Below, piece by piece: positions 24,770 to 34,263 of a stretch of DNA of 53,119 bases. The stretch spans positions 1-53,119 of the forward strand of contig JACUTT010000011.1 of the NCBI GenBank assembly GCA_014859655.1. Direction: 5' to 3'. How positions within the stretch are numbered: position 1 is the stretch's first letter; each line of letters opens with the position of its first letter. The notes under the pieces are model-generated. The model was not told the DNA's origin and made no database searches. It worked only from the letters and a program-made list of their open reading frames with translations. The DNA comes from Campylobacterales bacterium (GTDB taxonomy: Bacteria; Campylobacterota; Campylobacteria; Campylobacterales; Sulfurimonadaceae). Made by a program: the position numbers and the translations under genes.

Positions 24770-25971
24770 TGTATATTCCTTCAAAAAGCAAGTTCGATCC
24801 GGATACAAACGGCCACTTCGGCATCTTCGGCGGGCGCTATGTGCCTGAGACCCTGATGCCTTCTTTACTTGAGCTTGAAAAGACCTACGAAGAGCTTCGC
24901 CATGACGAGACCTTCTGGAAAGAGGTGCACTACTACCTCAAAGACTACGTCGGCCGCCCTTCCCCGCTCTATTTTGCGCAAAACCTCTCGGACGAGCTGG
25001 GCGCAAAGATCTACATCAAACGTGAAGACCTGAACCATACGGGTGCGCACAAGGTCAATAATGTCATTGCCCAGGGGATCATGGCCAAACGGCTGGGAAA
25101 AAAGAAGGTTATTGCCGAAACGGGCGCAGGACAGCATGGCGTTGCCACGGCGACGATCTCTGCGCTACTTGGGCTGGAGTGTGAGATCTTTATGGGAGCC
25201 AAAGATGTAGCCCGACAAGAGTTGAACGTCTTTAGGATGAAGCTCTTGGGCGCGAAGGTCCATGCCGTACAGAGCGGAAGCAAGACGCTCAAAGACGCGA
25301 TGAACGATGCGATCCGCCACTGGGTGACCAATGCGCGCGACACCTTCTACATCATCGGAACGGTCGCGGGACCACACCCCTACCCTATGATGGTGCGCGA
25401 TTTTCAGGCCATCATCGGCTATGAGGCACGCCAGCAGATACTGGAGGCAGAGGGAAGACTTCCCGACAAGGTCATCGCCTGCATCGGCGGCGGCTCAAAT
25501 GCTATCGGAACCTTTCAGCACTTTTTGGAAGACAAAGAGGTAGAGTGCATCGGCATCGAGGCGGGCGGACTGGGCATAGAGACCGACAAGCACGGTGCAT
25601 CCTTGAAAAAAGGGCGTCCGGGAGTCCTTCACGGACAGATGTCCTACCTTCTTCAAGACGGCGACGGACAGGTCATCGAAGCCCACTCCATCTCGGCAGG
25701 ACTTGACTACCCCGGGATCGGGCCTGAACACGCCTTCCATAAGGACAACAAGAGCGTCACCTACGACTCCATAACTGACCAGGAAGCCTTGGACGCCTTT
25801 GTCTGGCTCTCACGCAAAGAGGGGATCATTCCCGCCTTTGAGAGCGCGCATGCCATCGCCTACCTTAAAAAGATCAAAGACATCAAAGGCCAGACCATCA
25901 TCGTTAACCTCTCCGGGCGCGGCGACAAAGATATGATTCAGGCCAAAGAGCTCTTAAATTTCGACAATTAG
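24769..25971 (+). CDS. trpB: Tryptophan synthase beta chain
   Basis: TrpB condenses indole and serine to tryptophan with PLP. The 400-aa protein has [12 protein letters not shown], the PLP lysine (Lys95) in [23 protein letters not shown], the glycine-rich phosphate loop [10 protein letters not shown] and [13 protein letters not shown]. These mark the TrpB1 type, which normally pairs with TrpA. No trpA or other trp gene is in the window. I take the ATG at 24769, which overlaps apt, over the TTG just before it. Confidence 0.96.
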   Translation: MYIPSKSKFDPDTNGHFGIFGGRYVPETLMPSLLELEKTYEELRHDETFWKEVHYYLKDYVGRPSPLYFAQNLSDELGAKIYIKREDLNHTGAHKVNNVIAQGIMAKRLGKKKVIAETGAGQHGVATATISALLGLECEIFMGAKDVARQELNVFRMKLLGAKVHAVQSGSKTLKDAMNDAIRHWVTNARDTFYIIGTVAGPHPYPMMVRDFQAIIGYEARQQILEAEGRLPDKVIACIGGGSNAIGTFQHFLEDKEVECIGIEAGGLGIETDKHGASLKKGRPGVLHGQMSYLLQDGDGQVIEAHSISAGLDYPGIGPEHAFHKDNKSVTYDSITDQEALDAFVWLSRKEGIIPAFESAHAIAYLKKIKDIKGQTIIVNLSGRGDKDMIQAKELLNFDN

Positions 25972-25979
25972 GAAAACAC

Positions 25980-27416
25980 ATGAAAATTTCTATCAATAAT
26001 GCCCATCTCTACGACGTCAGCGCCGAACTCACTCTCGTCTTCGCCCTGAGCACGGACGAACTTCTGCACGAGGGAGTGCTGAGTGAACTCTGCTTTAAGG
26101 CAGAACAGGATGAGATCTGTTACCTCTCTGAGTTTAAAACCCTCTATGTCGGTGTCGAGGCCAATGAGCACGATCTTTTTCGAAGTGCTGCCGCAACCGC
26201 GATCATAACAGTGAGCAAATACAAGTATAAAAGCCTCAAGCTTGCCCAGTACGATGTCAACAACAGCGAGGGTATCTTTAGCGCCCTTGTGGAGGGATTT
26301 TTACTCGGCGGATATAAATTCGAGCAGTATAAAAGCGAAAAATCGCCGCTCTTTTTGGAAGAGATCATCTTCTCATCAAGAACACTTGAGGACGAGCACA
26401 GCGAGCTTGCTCTTTTGGAAGCGAAGCTGCTCCATGCCCAGATCTGCGCCAATGCCACCAATTTTGCCCGCGATCTTGTCAATGCGACGCCTGAAGATAT
26501 CTATCCTGCCAAACTTTCTCAGATCGCCAAAGAGCTTTCAGAGCAGAACGGCATGTCTTTAAAAGTCCTGGGCGAGGAGGCTCTGGCAGAGGAGAAGATG
26601 AATGCGATGCTCTGCGTCGGACGCGCTTCACGCCACGAGACACAGCTGATCCATCTTAGCTATACCCCAAAGAATCCTGTCGCCACGATCTCTCTTATCG
26701 GCAAGGGACTGACCTATGACAGCGGAGGCTTGAGCCTCAAGCCCGCGGCATCGATGGTCAGCATGAAACTTGACAAAAGCGGGGCCTGTGCAGTGCTTGG
26801 CATCATGAAAGCCATCAGCGAGCTCAAACTTCCGGTGGAGGTGCACGGCATCATCGGCGCGGTCGAAAACATGATCGGCGGCGATGCCTACAAGCCCGAC
26901 GATGTACTGATCGCCAAAAATGGCAAGACCATCGAGGTAAGAAACACGGACGCAGAGGGACGGCTTGTTCTGGCCGACTGCCTCTGCTACGCGCAGGAGA
27001 AGGTCAAGTCAGACTATATCTTTGACTACGCAACGCTCACCGGTGCTTGTGTCGTGGCGCTGGGCCAGCATACGAGCGGGATTATGGGACACTCGGCATC
27101 TCTCAAAGAGAGTATTTGCGATTCGGCGCAGAAGACGGGCGAACTTGTCGGCGCCCTTCCCTTTAACCGTTATCTTAAAAAACAGCTCAAAAGCGATGTC
27201 GCCGATATCTCGAACATCTCCAACAAGCCCTACGGCGGCGCTATTACGGCGGGACTGTTTCTGGACAACTTCATCGAAAAAGAGAACAAAGAGAAGTGGA
27301 TGCACTTCGATATCGCGGGACCGGCCTATGTTGAATCAGCCTGGGGATACAACCCTTACGGCGCAAGCGGCGCAGGCGTACGCCTGACTCTGGATTGGCT
27401 CTCAAACCTCAAGTAG
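25980..27416 (+). CDS. pepA: Leucyl aminopeptidase (M17)
   Basis: A 478-aa cytosolic aminopeptidase. The catalytic C-terminal domain shows GKGLTYDSGGLSLKPAASMV, the signature NTDAEGRLVLADCLCYA at about residues 323-339, and DYATLTGACVVALGQHTSG. These hold the two-metal site (Lys, Asp, Asp, Asp, Glu). The N-terminal domain is variable, as usual. It starts 8 nt after trpB and ends the folD-pepA run; ychF follows behind its own promoter. Confidence 0.96.
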   Translation: MKISINNAHLYDVSAELTLVFALSTDELLHEGVLSELCFKAEQDEICYLSEFKTLYVGVEANEHDLFRSAAATAIITVSKYKYKSLKLAQYDVNNSEGIFSALVEGFLLGGYKFEQYKSEKSPLFLEEIIFSSRTLEDEHSELALLEAKLLHAQICANATNFARDLVNATPEDIYPAKLSQIAKELSEQNGMSLKVLGEEALAEEKMNAMLCVGRASRHETQLIHLSYTPKNPVATISLIGKGLTYDSGGLSLKPAASMVSMKLDKSGACAVLGIMKAISELKLPVEVHGIIGAVENMIGGDAYKPDDVLIAKNGKTIEVRNTDAEGRLVLADCLCYAQEKVKSDYIFDYATLTGACVVALGQHTSGIMGHSASLKESICDSAQKTGELVGALPFNRYLKKQLKSDVADISNISNKPYGGAITAGLFLDNFIEKENKEKWMHFDIAGPAYVESAWGYNPYGASGAGVRLTLDWLSNLK

Positions 27417-27457
27417 GACCAAAAAGACTCCCTTGGGTTAATTTGGCTTACTCCTGC

Positions 27458-27463
27458 TATAAT
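27458..27463 (+). promoter_or_regulatory. -10 box for ychF
   Basis: TATAAT lies 109 nt before the ychF start, giving a leader of about 100 nt that contains a small ACGCG/CGCGT hairpin near 27484-27499. No clear -35. Confidence 0.5.
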
Positions 27464-27571
27464 TCCAAAAATGATTTCAAGCACGCGAAAATCCGCGTCC
27501 ACAGCAAAATATCTCTTTGATAGACACAAGACTTCAAAAACACACCTCAAGAAGAGGAAAAAAGGAAAATT

Positions 27572-28672
27572 ATGGGATTAAGTATCGGCCTGGTAGGCTT
27601 ACCAAATGTAGGAAAATCGACAACATTCAACGCGCTTACAAAGGCACAAAACGCAGAAGCTGCAAATTACCCTTTCTGTACTATAGAGCCGAACAAGGCT
27701 GTCGTACCGGTACCGGACCCGCGTTTGGGCGAGCTGGCCAAGATCGTCAAGCCTGAGCGTATTCAGTACTCTACGCTTGACTTCGTCGATATTGCAGGCC
27801 TTGTAAAGGGCGCTAGCAAAGGCGAGGGTCTTGGAAACAAGTTTCTTTCCAATATTCGTGAGACTGAAGTCATCTTGCAGATCGTGCGATGTTTTCATGA
27901 TGACAACATCGTTCACACAGAGGGAAGCATCGACCCGCTTCGTGATGTCGAGATCATTGAGACAGAGCTTATCCTGGCCGATGTAGAGGTGCTTCAAAAC
28001 CGCGCGGACAGACTGCGAAAACAGGCAAAGTCGGACAAAAATGCGCAGGCTCTTATGGAGTTTGCGGACACACTTGCGGAGTTTCTGGGTGATGGAAACC
28101 TTGCGCGCAACTTCGATCAGTTTGACTCGGATATGTTCAGAGAGCTCAATAAAGATCTTCGTCTTTTGACTTCAAAAGAGATCATGTACGGTGCCAACGT
28201 CGACGAAGACGGCCTTCTTGAAGATAATGAGTACGTCATTGCACTGAGTAACCATGCCAAAGAGAACAACTGCGAAATAATCAAACTCTGTGCCAAGGTC
28301 GAAGAGGAGCTCATCGGTCTGGAAGAAGATGAGGCTGCCGAGTTTTTAAGAGAGTTGGGTGTTGAGGAGTCGGGTCTTGCGCAGATCATCCGCAAGGGTT
28401 TTGATAAGCTTGGCCTGATGTCCTACTTCACTGCCGGCGTCAAAGAAGTGCGTGCCTGGACGATCCGCAAAAACACCACGGCACCAAAAGCCGCCGCCGT
28501 TATCCACAATGACTTTGAAAAAGGCTTTATCCGCGCAGAGGTCATAGCATATGACGACTACATTGCCTGCGGCGGAGAGAACAAGGCAAAAGAGGCCGGC
28601 AAGATGCGTCTTGAAGGCAAAGAGTACATCGTCCATGATGGCGACATCATGCACTTCAGATTTAACCTCTAG
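27572..28672 (+). CDS. ychF: Redox-regulated ATPase YchF (OLA1 family)
   Basis: A 366-aa Obg-superfamily P-loop protein that prefers ATP. It has the Walker [18 protein letters not shown], the [19 protein letters not shown] switch II region and a C-terminal TGS domain (about 283-366), including [20 protein letters not shown] and [21 protein letters not shown] precedes the ATG. It is ribosome-associated in other bacteria. Motifs and length are standard. Confidence 0.98.
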   Translation: MGLSIGLVGLPNVGKSTTFNALTKAQNAEAANYPFCTIEPNKAVVPVPDPRLGELAKIVKPERIQYSTLDFVDIAGLVKGASKGEGLGNKFLSNIRETEVILQIVRCFHDDNIVHTEGSIDPLRDVEIIETELILADVEVLQNRADRLRKQAKSDKNAQALMEFADTLAEFLGDGNLARNFDQFDSDMFRELNKDLRLLTSKEIMYGANVDEDGLLEDNEYVIALSNHAKENNCEIIKLCAKVEEELIGLEEDEAAEFLRELGVEESGLAQIIRKGFDKLGLMSYFTAGVKEVRAWTIRKNTTAPKAAAVIHNDFEKGFIRAEVIAYDDYIACGGENKAKEAGKMRLEGKEYIVHDGDIMHFRFNL

Positions 28673-28688
28673 CCCTCCAGCCAGGGCT
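28671..28688 (+). terminator. Hairpin after ychF
   Basis: AGCCCT and AGGGCT form a perfect 6-bp stem with a 6-nt loop, starting at the ychF stop codon. No U-tract follows, so it may be a processing or weak termination structure. Confidence 0.4.
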
Positions 28689-28939
28689 TGCGTCAATGTT
28701 CTGTATAAAATTGTATAGCAGATATTCAAGTGTTATTGAGCTGGACCCCAAAAACCGAACAACAATGCAGTAAAATTAAGGTGTAACTGCATGGCTCATG
28801 CCGCTACGTCCGCCGCATGTTGAATAGAACCGTTAATTAATGATTGATGTTACAAGCAATTTTACAAAAGAGCAGTGATAGTAAATAATTAACAATTTTA
28901 TCGAATAAAAAGAAATAAAAAAGAGGGGAAAGTCTGCCA
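28689..28939. other. Gene-free stretch with possible IS-end relic
   Basis: About 250 nt without a credible gene, between ychF and the convergent unknown gene. Around 28737-28764 the sequence GAGCTGGACCCCAAAAACC looks like the terminal repeat of an IS3-type element, by recall only. It is followed by AAGGTGT and an ATG that opens just 10 codons. No partner end or transposase is found, so a decayed end is the most that can be said. The rest is AT-rich. Confidence 0.3.
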
Positions 28940-30016
28940 CTAGAACTGCTGTAGATTGTAGAGCATAGTCTCTTTAATGCGTTTTAGCGTGCTTTCAAAA
29001 CTGTCGAGAGATCTTTCTCTGAGGGTCTGAAGTTTTAAGCGCTCCTGTCGGTAGCGGTCGCTTTTTATCAGAAGTTCTTGCTTGTACTCTTCAAAACGCG
29101 CATCAATAAAATATTTTGTATTTGTGTTGTTGCGCTTTTTGAAAAATTCCGAGATTTTCTTGTAGTCCTCTTTGTCCTGTGGAGCAGTGGCTTGGGTGTA
29201 GCCTTTCTGCGCAATTTGGATCAGCGCATTGGCAGGTTCACCGGTGCTGACATAGGAGAACATTGTTTTTTTGGTGTGAAGATGAATGTCATCTTCCTCG
29301 GTAAACATGTCGAGCAAAAGAGAGGGGGTGACATTTTTTACATCTTCGAGTCGCAATACCCTCGCCGCTGCGATCGCCGATATTTGAAGCTTGAGTTGGT
29401 CTACTCTTCGTATGAGCTTTACAATTTCGACCTGATAGACCTGCATCTTTTTGTTTTTGTCATCTCTGGCCTGCTTGACGCGCATCCACGCCTGTTCGGG
29501 CCTGTAGAGTATCTGCCCGCCACCATGCTGTTCCATAAGCGATTTTTTGTTTTGGGTACCGTTGATAGCCTCTACTACAACGGGACTAAGCTTGTCGGCC
29601 TTGTCGGCTATACTGATAAGATCGAAAAAGGTGTTGATGACTTCTTTGTAGAACTCCGAGCCAAAACGCCGCATATAGATCTGCGCGATCATGTAGATAA
29701 AAGAAAGATGCTCTTTGTTCTTTTTGATCGTCTCGATCTGGCTCGCAGGGTAGTTCTTCTCTTTTAGCAAGGAGAGCAGTTCAGCCAAAATGATCTGAAC
29801 AAGGGAGATGGTGACGCGGCTGAAGTCAAGCTCTTCAATCGATTTTATTTTTAAGAAATTAACCTTCGAAGCGGTATCGCTCTCATTGCAGATCTCTTTG
29901 CTCATCAAAGCCATGATCTCTTTTCTGTCCTCGTCGCAATTGACATGCATTACTTCTTTTTCAAAAAACTGCTTGTCTGAGAAAAGGTCCTGTATGTACT
30001 TCTCTGCCGGGTTCAC
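28940..30016 (-). CDS. Unknown 358-aa helical protein in psd operon
   Basis: A largely helical soluble protein that I do not recognise. It has an early segment resembling a helical bundle, a middle rich in coiled coil (about 180-215) and a C-terminal Lys/Arg/Glu-rich coiled coil. There is no signal peptide, membrane span or catalytic motif. The GTG at 30016 follows GGAAGA and lies 6 nt after the psd stop, so it is last in the thiL-truD-psd operon. It could be an accessory or envelope-linked scaffold; the role is open. Confidence 0.75.
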   Translation of the reverse strand: MNPAEKYIQDLFSDKQFFEKEVMHVNCDEDRKEIMALMSKEICNESDTASKVNFLKIKSIEELDFSRVTISLVQIILAELLSLLKEKNYPASQIETIKKNKEHLSFIYMIAQIYMRRFGSEFYKEVINTFFDLISIADKADKLSPVVVEAINGTQNKKSLMEQHGGGQILYRPEQAWMRVKQARDDKNKKMQVYQVEIVKLIRRVDQLKLQISAIAAARVLRLEDVKNVTPSLLLDMFTEEDDIHLHTKKTMFSYVSTGEPANALIQIAQKGYTQATAPQDKEDYKKISEFFKKRNNTNTKYFIDARFEEYKQELLIKSDRYRQERLKLQTLRERSLDSFESTLKRIKETMLYNLQQF

Positions 30017-30022
30017 TCTTCC

Positions 30023-30859
30023 CTACTTTTGCATCTGCGCAATATCTTGTGCAAAACTGACTTTTTCGCCGCTCTTGACAAAGATCTCCATTTTCTCAGC
30101 GATCAGCACGATGGTCGAGCCCATCTGGAAGCAGCCGAAGTCATCGCCCTTGTTCAGGTACAGCTCTTTATACTCATAGGCTACGCTCTCTCGCAGGTCG
30201 CCATTGGTGACGATTCTTGGCTCAAAAGAGACATCCATTCTTCCTACATTCAGCGCGCCCACAAGGACCATGTAAAAAAGCTCATCGTCTTGGGTATAGC
30301 ACTCGATGACCACCCTTTCGTTTTCGATGAAGAGATCGGGCATCTTGTTCAGATAGGTGAAGTTTACCGGATAGAGTTTGCCCGGAATATGCACAGCTTT
30401 TGAAATGCGGCAGTTTAGCGGGATGTGGTAACGGTGGTAGTCGCTCGGCGAAAGATAGAAGTTGATAAAACGGCCGTTTTTGATCCGGTGCTTCTTGTCC
30501 GCGTCGATGAAAGAGCCCAAAAGCTCGTCGACCTTGTACTTCATTCCCTTCACCTGCAAAGAAGAAAAATCATGGATCTTGCCGCATTCGCTGACCAGTG
30601 CATCACAGGGAGAGATCATGACAGAACCGTCTCTGTTGAAAGAGCGCGGCTCTCTGAGGTGGCGGGTAAAAAGCTGGTTTAAGCTGGCATAGCTTGAAGC
30701 CGGATGGAACTCGCCCATATCCAAGCCCATCAGTTTTACATACGAGGCGTTGATAAAGCTCTGTACCGGCGCAGGAAAGGACGCGGAGGCAAAACGGCCA
30801 AAAATCTGCGAAAGTGCGGAGGTGATGTGTCTATTCTTCAATGGTGTTTCCTTCTTCAT
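30023..30859 (-). CDS. psd: Phosphatidylserine decarboxylase proenzyme
   Basis: Psd makes phosphatidylethanolamine from phosphatidylserine at the inner membrane. The 278-aa proenzyme has the charge-relay region YLSPSDYHRYHIP (about 136-147) and the self-cleavage motif MGSTIV; Ser248 becomes the pyruvoyl group (usual motif LGST, here MGST). The start is ATG 30859, inside the end of truD (29-nt overlap); a TTG at 30841 behind AAGGAA is an alternative. Length is normal for the short class. Confidence 0.94.
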   Translation of the reverse strand: MKKETPLKNRHITSALSQIFGRFASASFPAPVQSFINASYVKLMGLDMGEFHPASSYASLNQLFTRHLREPRSFNRDGSVMISPCDALVSECGKIHDFSSLQVKGMKYKVDELLGSFIDADKKHRIKNGRFINFYLSPSDYHRYHIPLNCRISKAVHIPGKLYPVNFTYLNKMPDLFIENERVVIECYTQDDELFYMVLVGALNVGRMDVSFEPRIVTNGDLRESVAYEYKELYLNKGDDFGCFQMGSTIVLIAEKMEIFVKSGEKVSFAQDIAQMQK

Positions 30860-31952
30860 AGTTTCTGATTTCGCGTTTTGCGAGTTCCTCGATCAGCACG
30901 GTTGCGTAGGAGCCCTTAGGCAGGGTGAAATGCATCTCGTACCAGGCCTTATCCTCTTTGTACTCGGTATCGATCTCTTCGGGAAAGACGAAGGCATATC
31001 GGCGTGTTCCGTCTTCGTTCATCGGCGTATCAAACTCTTTTTCTACCGTATGGGCGATATCTTCGCTCTTTTTAACCTTCTTGCCCGGAAGAAGTCCCGT
31101 CGGGGCACGGTCTTTTTGGGAGAAAAGTTTGGCCTCTTCTTCGAGATCTTCAGCGTAAAATATTTTACCATAAGGGTAGTGCATGCACAAGTCCCCCGGC
31201 AGCATTTTAAAAGGATGGGGCTGTTTCTGTATCCGTTTGACAAGCGAAAGCTCCAGATTTAAAACCTCGGAAACTTCGTTTGCCGACAAGCCCGAACACA
31301 GACGGCTTATCTCTATGCGGCGGCTCAGCCAGAGATTGAAAAGATGGCTCTGGTAGGCCGAGACGAAAAGTCTTGCTTTTTTCTTGTTCTTCTCTTTTCG
31401 TTTCCCCTCGACGATCTCGCGGCCGAGCTTGTAGTTGTCCCCGTCGTTGCCGAAACGCTGATAGCCGAAGTAGTTGGGCATCCCGTCTTTGGAGATGTGT
31501 TTGATCGCCTGGTCAAGCTTCAATGCAGACAGAGGTAGAACTTTTTTCAGACGGATAAAAAAGCGGTTTCCCTTAAGATGGCCAGTGCGTATCTTGTTGT
31601 TATGGCGTACGGAGGAGAGGATCTTGATCAAGGGATGTTCAAAGCTCTTTATCGCCTCTTCTATGCGCGCGGGCACCGAGATATACTGAGTCGTCAGGGC
31701 GTTTTTGTCTTTAAGACCTGCCGTACCGACCTCTTTTGCCTTGCATCCGGTCGTGTTGCAGATGATATCGACCATCTCCCAAGTCGTCAGGTTCTTTTTG
31801 CGCACATGCAAGACGAGATGCTCGCCCTCGCCGCTAAACTCGTACAGAGGGATCTCATCCACAACAAAGTCACGCGGTGACTGGGCAAAATGGAAGTCTA
31901 TGGAGGAGTGATTAAGATAATAGTTTCGGTTCAAAAGTGGTGTGCCTTGCAT
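30831..31952 (-). CDS. truD: tRNA pseudouridine(13) synthase TruD
   Basis: A 373-aa enzyme that makes pseudouridine at position 13 of tRNA-Glu. The catalytic motif GTAGLKDKNALTTQ is present, as are PRDFVVDEIPLYEFSGEGEH near the N-terminus and the MPNYFGYQRFGNDGDNYKLG stretch. The TRUD insertion domain lies in the middle. It overlaps thiL by 22 nt at its start and psd by 29 nt at its end. Confidence 0.95.
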   Translation of the reverse strand: MQGTPLLNRNYYLNHSSIDFHFAQSPRDFVVDEIPLYEFSGEGEHLVLHVRKKNLTTWEMVDIICNTTGCKAKEVGTAGLKDKNALTTQYISVPARIEEAIKSFEHPLIKILSSVRHNNKIRTGHLKGNRFFIRLKKVLPLSALKLDQAIKHISKDGMPNYFGYQRFGNDGDNYKLGREIVEGKRKEKNKKKARLFVSAYQSHLFNLWLSRRIEISRLCSGLSANEVSEVLNLELSLVKRIQKQPHPFKMLPGDLCMHYPYGKIFYAEDLEEEAKLFSQKDRAPTGLLPGKKVKKSEDIAHTVEKEFDTPMNEDGTRRYAFVFPEEIDTEYKEDKAWYEMHFTLPKGSYATVLIEELAKREIRNYEEGNTIEE

Positions 31953-32758
31953 TTGGATTTGTAGTTCTGTCGTTTTGCTATAGCAAATATTTGTAAAGCG
32001 CAGCGCGTCGCCTTGGCTATTCGCTGCACTTTTTTTCTCTCCCGCGGCGAAAAAGCAATGAGCATCTCATACTCTTCTCCGCTGCAGCCCACGGCTTTGT
32101 CGATAGGCTTATAAAACTCAAATCCAAGGCGGTTGACAAGGGAGAGTTTTTTCAGATCGGCAAAGAGTCCGTCCGAGATGTCCATGCCGCAGCGAAGCGA
32201 CGAGCCAGCCTTGGAAATAAATCTCTGGCGGAGCTTCGGTGCATAAAAACGCCCTCTTCTCACCGACTTGACCCCTCTTAGCAGCGCATTGAGCGTTTTT
32301 TTTGAACTTCCAAGTTCACCGGTGTAGGCTACAAGATCGCCCTCTTTCAGCCCGCTTCTTTTCAAAGGGCGCTTGCTTTTAGCAAGGACCGTGACGGTGA
32401 TATCTATCTTGATGTTTGATATGGTATCGCCGCCGATGATCTCTATGCCAAACTCTCTGGCCGCTCTATCAAAGCCTCCAAAAAGCTCTTTAAGTTCGGC
32501 CGGACGCAGTGTGGAGGGCACGGCAACGGCCAAAAGCGCATACAAAGGATCGGCATTCATGGCAACAGCATCTGAAATATTGACGAGCATTGCCTTGTAG
32601 GCGATCTCTTCAAGACTGAACCATTCCCGCTTAAAATGCACGTTTTCAAAAAAAGCATCTTTTGAGATAATCCAGTCGTCCACAATGGCAGCATCGTCTC
32701 CGATTTTTTTGGAACGGAAGCAGGAGATGAAAAAATCTTCTTTATTCAAAAAATACAT
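31931..32758 (-). CDS. thiL: Thiamine-monophosphate kinase
   Basis: ThiL phosphorylates thiamine monophosphate to the active diphosphate with ATP. The 275-aa product is short compared with the usual 310-330 aa but keeps KKIGDDAAIV, SDAVAMNADPLYALLAVAVP, EIIGGDTISN and the GMDISDGLFADL motif. The ATG at 32758 lacks a good ribosome site at close range. It begins the thiL-truD-psd-unknown operon. No TPP riboswitch is seen upstream. Confidence 0.9.
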   Translation of the reverse strand: MYFLNKEDFFISCFRSKKIGDDAAIVDDWIISKDAFFENVHFKREWFSLEEIAYKAMLVNISDAVAMNADPLYALLAVAVPSTLRPAELKELFGGFDRAAREFGIEIIGGDTISNIKIDITVTVLAKSKRPLKRSGLKEGDLVAYTGELGSSKKTLNALLRGVKSVRRGRFYAPKLRQRFISKAGSSLRCGMDISDGLFADLKKLSLVNRLGFEFYKPIDKAVGCSGEEYEMLIAFSPRERKKVQRIAKATRCALQIFAIAKRQNYKSKCKAHHF

Positions 32759-32901
32759 CCATTATAGTTCTTTTGTCACCTCTGATAATAAGGGCAATTG
32801 TACCAAAACTTCCTTTTATATGAGACGATACCTCCTTAAAGAGAGGCATTAAGTCGTATTTAATGCAGTGCGGTTTAAAATCTTTTCCTTAAAGGAAATA
32901 A

Positions 32902-34110
32902 ATGCGCTGGTCAATTAAAACAATATTCAATAATCTCACCAAAATCCTGCTCCTACTTTCGGTTATTCTTGGCGTTCTTGCCGTCATTATGTTCAGTTTT
33001 AACGCGTCGATTTCTAAAGTAGACCTTTTGATACACCAAAAGGCACTTATAAAAGAGGCCTATGCCCTTGGCCGCGAGGATATTCAGCTGAGCAATATCA
33101 AGCTAAAAAGTATTTTCAATAACCTGAAATTCGATATCACAAAAATGAAGGATGCCTCGGCACTTGATATTCTTGGCAATTATGTCTACTCCTATGCGCC
33201 AGAGTATGCCCAAGACCTTGAAGCGCTCAGTCTCCAGCAGATGCGCTACATTGAAGCGGCCGACACCTATTATGACCAAAGCATTGAAAATCTTGAGCCG
33301 CGCCTTAAGGCCTATGAAACGGCTCAAGCGGAATATCTAGGCAAACTCCTTGAACTCGAAGGGAAGCATCTGGTTTATGAGTCACAGAAGTTGACCCTTA
33401 TCCAGTACGCTGTTTATCTGGCTTTTTTAATCTCCATACTTTCAACCCTATGGTTCACTCGCCGCCTCTCCTTTATATACAATGACCTCAAAACACTCTA
33501 CTCGGTTGATCTTGAAAGCAAGGGACGTATGTTTTTGACCGAAGAGGCAGAGATGATCACGAAGCGCATGAGTCGCAAGCCGACAGCCACGGAAAATCCA
33601 GCCTTTATCGACCCTGTAACCGAGATCAATAATTATAAGGGCCTGCTGAACGGTTTTGCCAACAGGAAGGGCAATAACGGGCCTATTCTGGCCGTATGTG
33701 TTTTCTCCCTTGACAATTTTAAAGAGATCGAAAACAGATACAAAAAAGATCTCGCCAATCAGATCCTCAAGAAAATCGCCTTTATGTTTTCGCTGTATGA
33801 GCAGCATACCGATGTGCTCGGACGTATCGATTATGATCAATTTGTTCTCATCTTGAACAGAAGTACCAAAGATGCCGCTTTCAAAGATTGCGAGCAGATC
33901 AGAAAAAACATCGAAGAAACAAAGTTCAAAGCCCCCAAAGGCGAGACGATCAGCCTGACAGTAAGCGGCGGGTTTGTGGTCAAGACACCGAACAAGCAGA
34001 TTGATGAAACTATTGTGCACGCCAAGGAAATCTTGACGACTGCTCGTGCCAAGGGCGGCAATAAAATTGCCCAACTGCGTGATCATGCAGAAAGCGGATT
34101 GAAGCACTAG
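32902..34110 (+). CDS. Membrane sensor with degenerate GGDEF domain
   Basis: A 402-aa protein with two membrane spans (about 12-34 and 166-184) enclosing a helical periplasmic sensor of about 130 residues. A cytoplasmic GGDEF-type domain follows (about 235-400). The signature is degenerate: positions of G-G-D-E-F read Asp310-Tyr311-Asp312-Gln313-Phe314 (in LGRIDYDQFVLIL). It is unlikely to make cyclic di-GMP and more likely acts as a receptor or scaffold. AAGGAAA precedes the ATG. A hairpin follows the gene. Confidence 0.85.
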   Translation: MRWSIKTIFNNLTKILLLLSVILGVLAVIMFSFNASISKVDLLIHQKALIKEAYALGREDIQLSNIKLKSIFNNLKFDITKMKDASALDILGNYVYSYAPEYAQDLEALSLQQMRYIEAADTYYDQSIENLEPRLKAYETAQAEYLGKLLELEGKHLVYESQKLTLIQYAVYLAFLISILSTLWFTRRLSFIYNDLKTLYSVDLESKGRMFLTEEAEMITKRMSRKPTATENPAFIDPVTEINNYKGLLNGFANRKGNNGPILAVCVFSLDNFKEIENRYKKDLANQILKKIAFMFSLYEQHTDVLGRIDYDQFVLILNRSTKDAAFKDCEQIRKNIEETKFKAPKGETISLTVSGGFVVKTPNKQIDETIVHAKEILTTARAKGGNKIAQLRDHAESGLKH

Positions 34111-34125
34111 TATACACTGCCAAGC

Positions 34126-34149
34126 GCCGGCTTTTTAGTCCGGCTTATT
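34126..34149 (+). terminator. Terminator after the GGDEF-like gene
   Basis: GCCGG and CCGGC pair across a 9-nt loop and are followed by TTATTTT. A weak rho-independent terminator. Confidence 0.55.
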
Positions 34150-34263
34150 TTCATGTCTCAAACAGTAACACTCCCATCTAAACAGCACAAACTCCCCTCT
34201 TTCAACCTACTTCAAGCCATGCATAGCTATAATCCACCAAAAATATTTTCGGAGGAATTGCGA

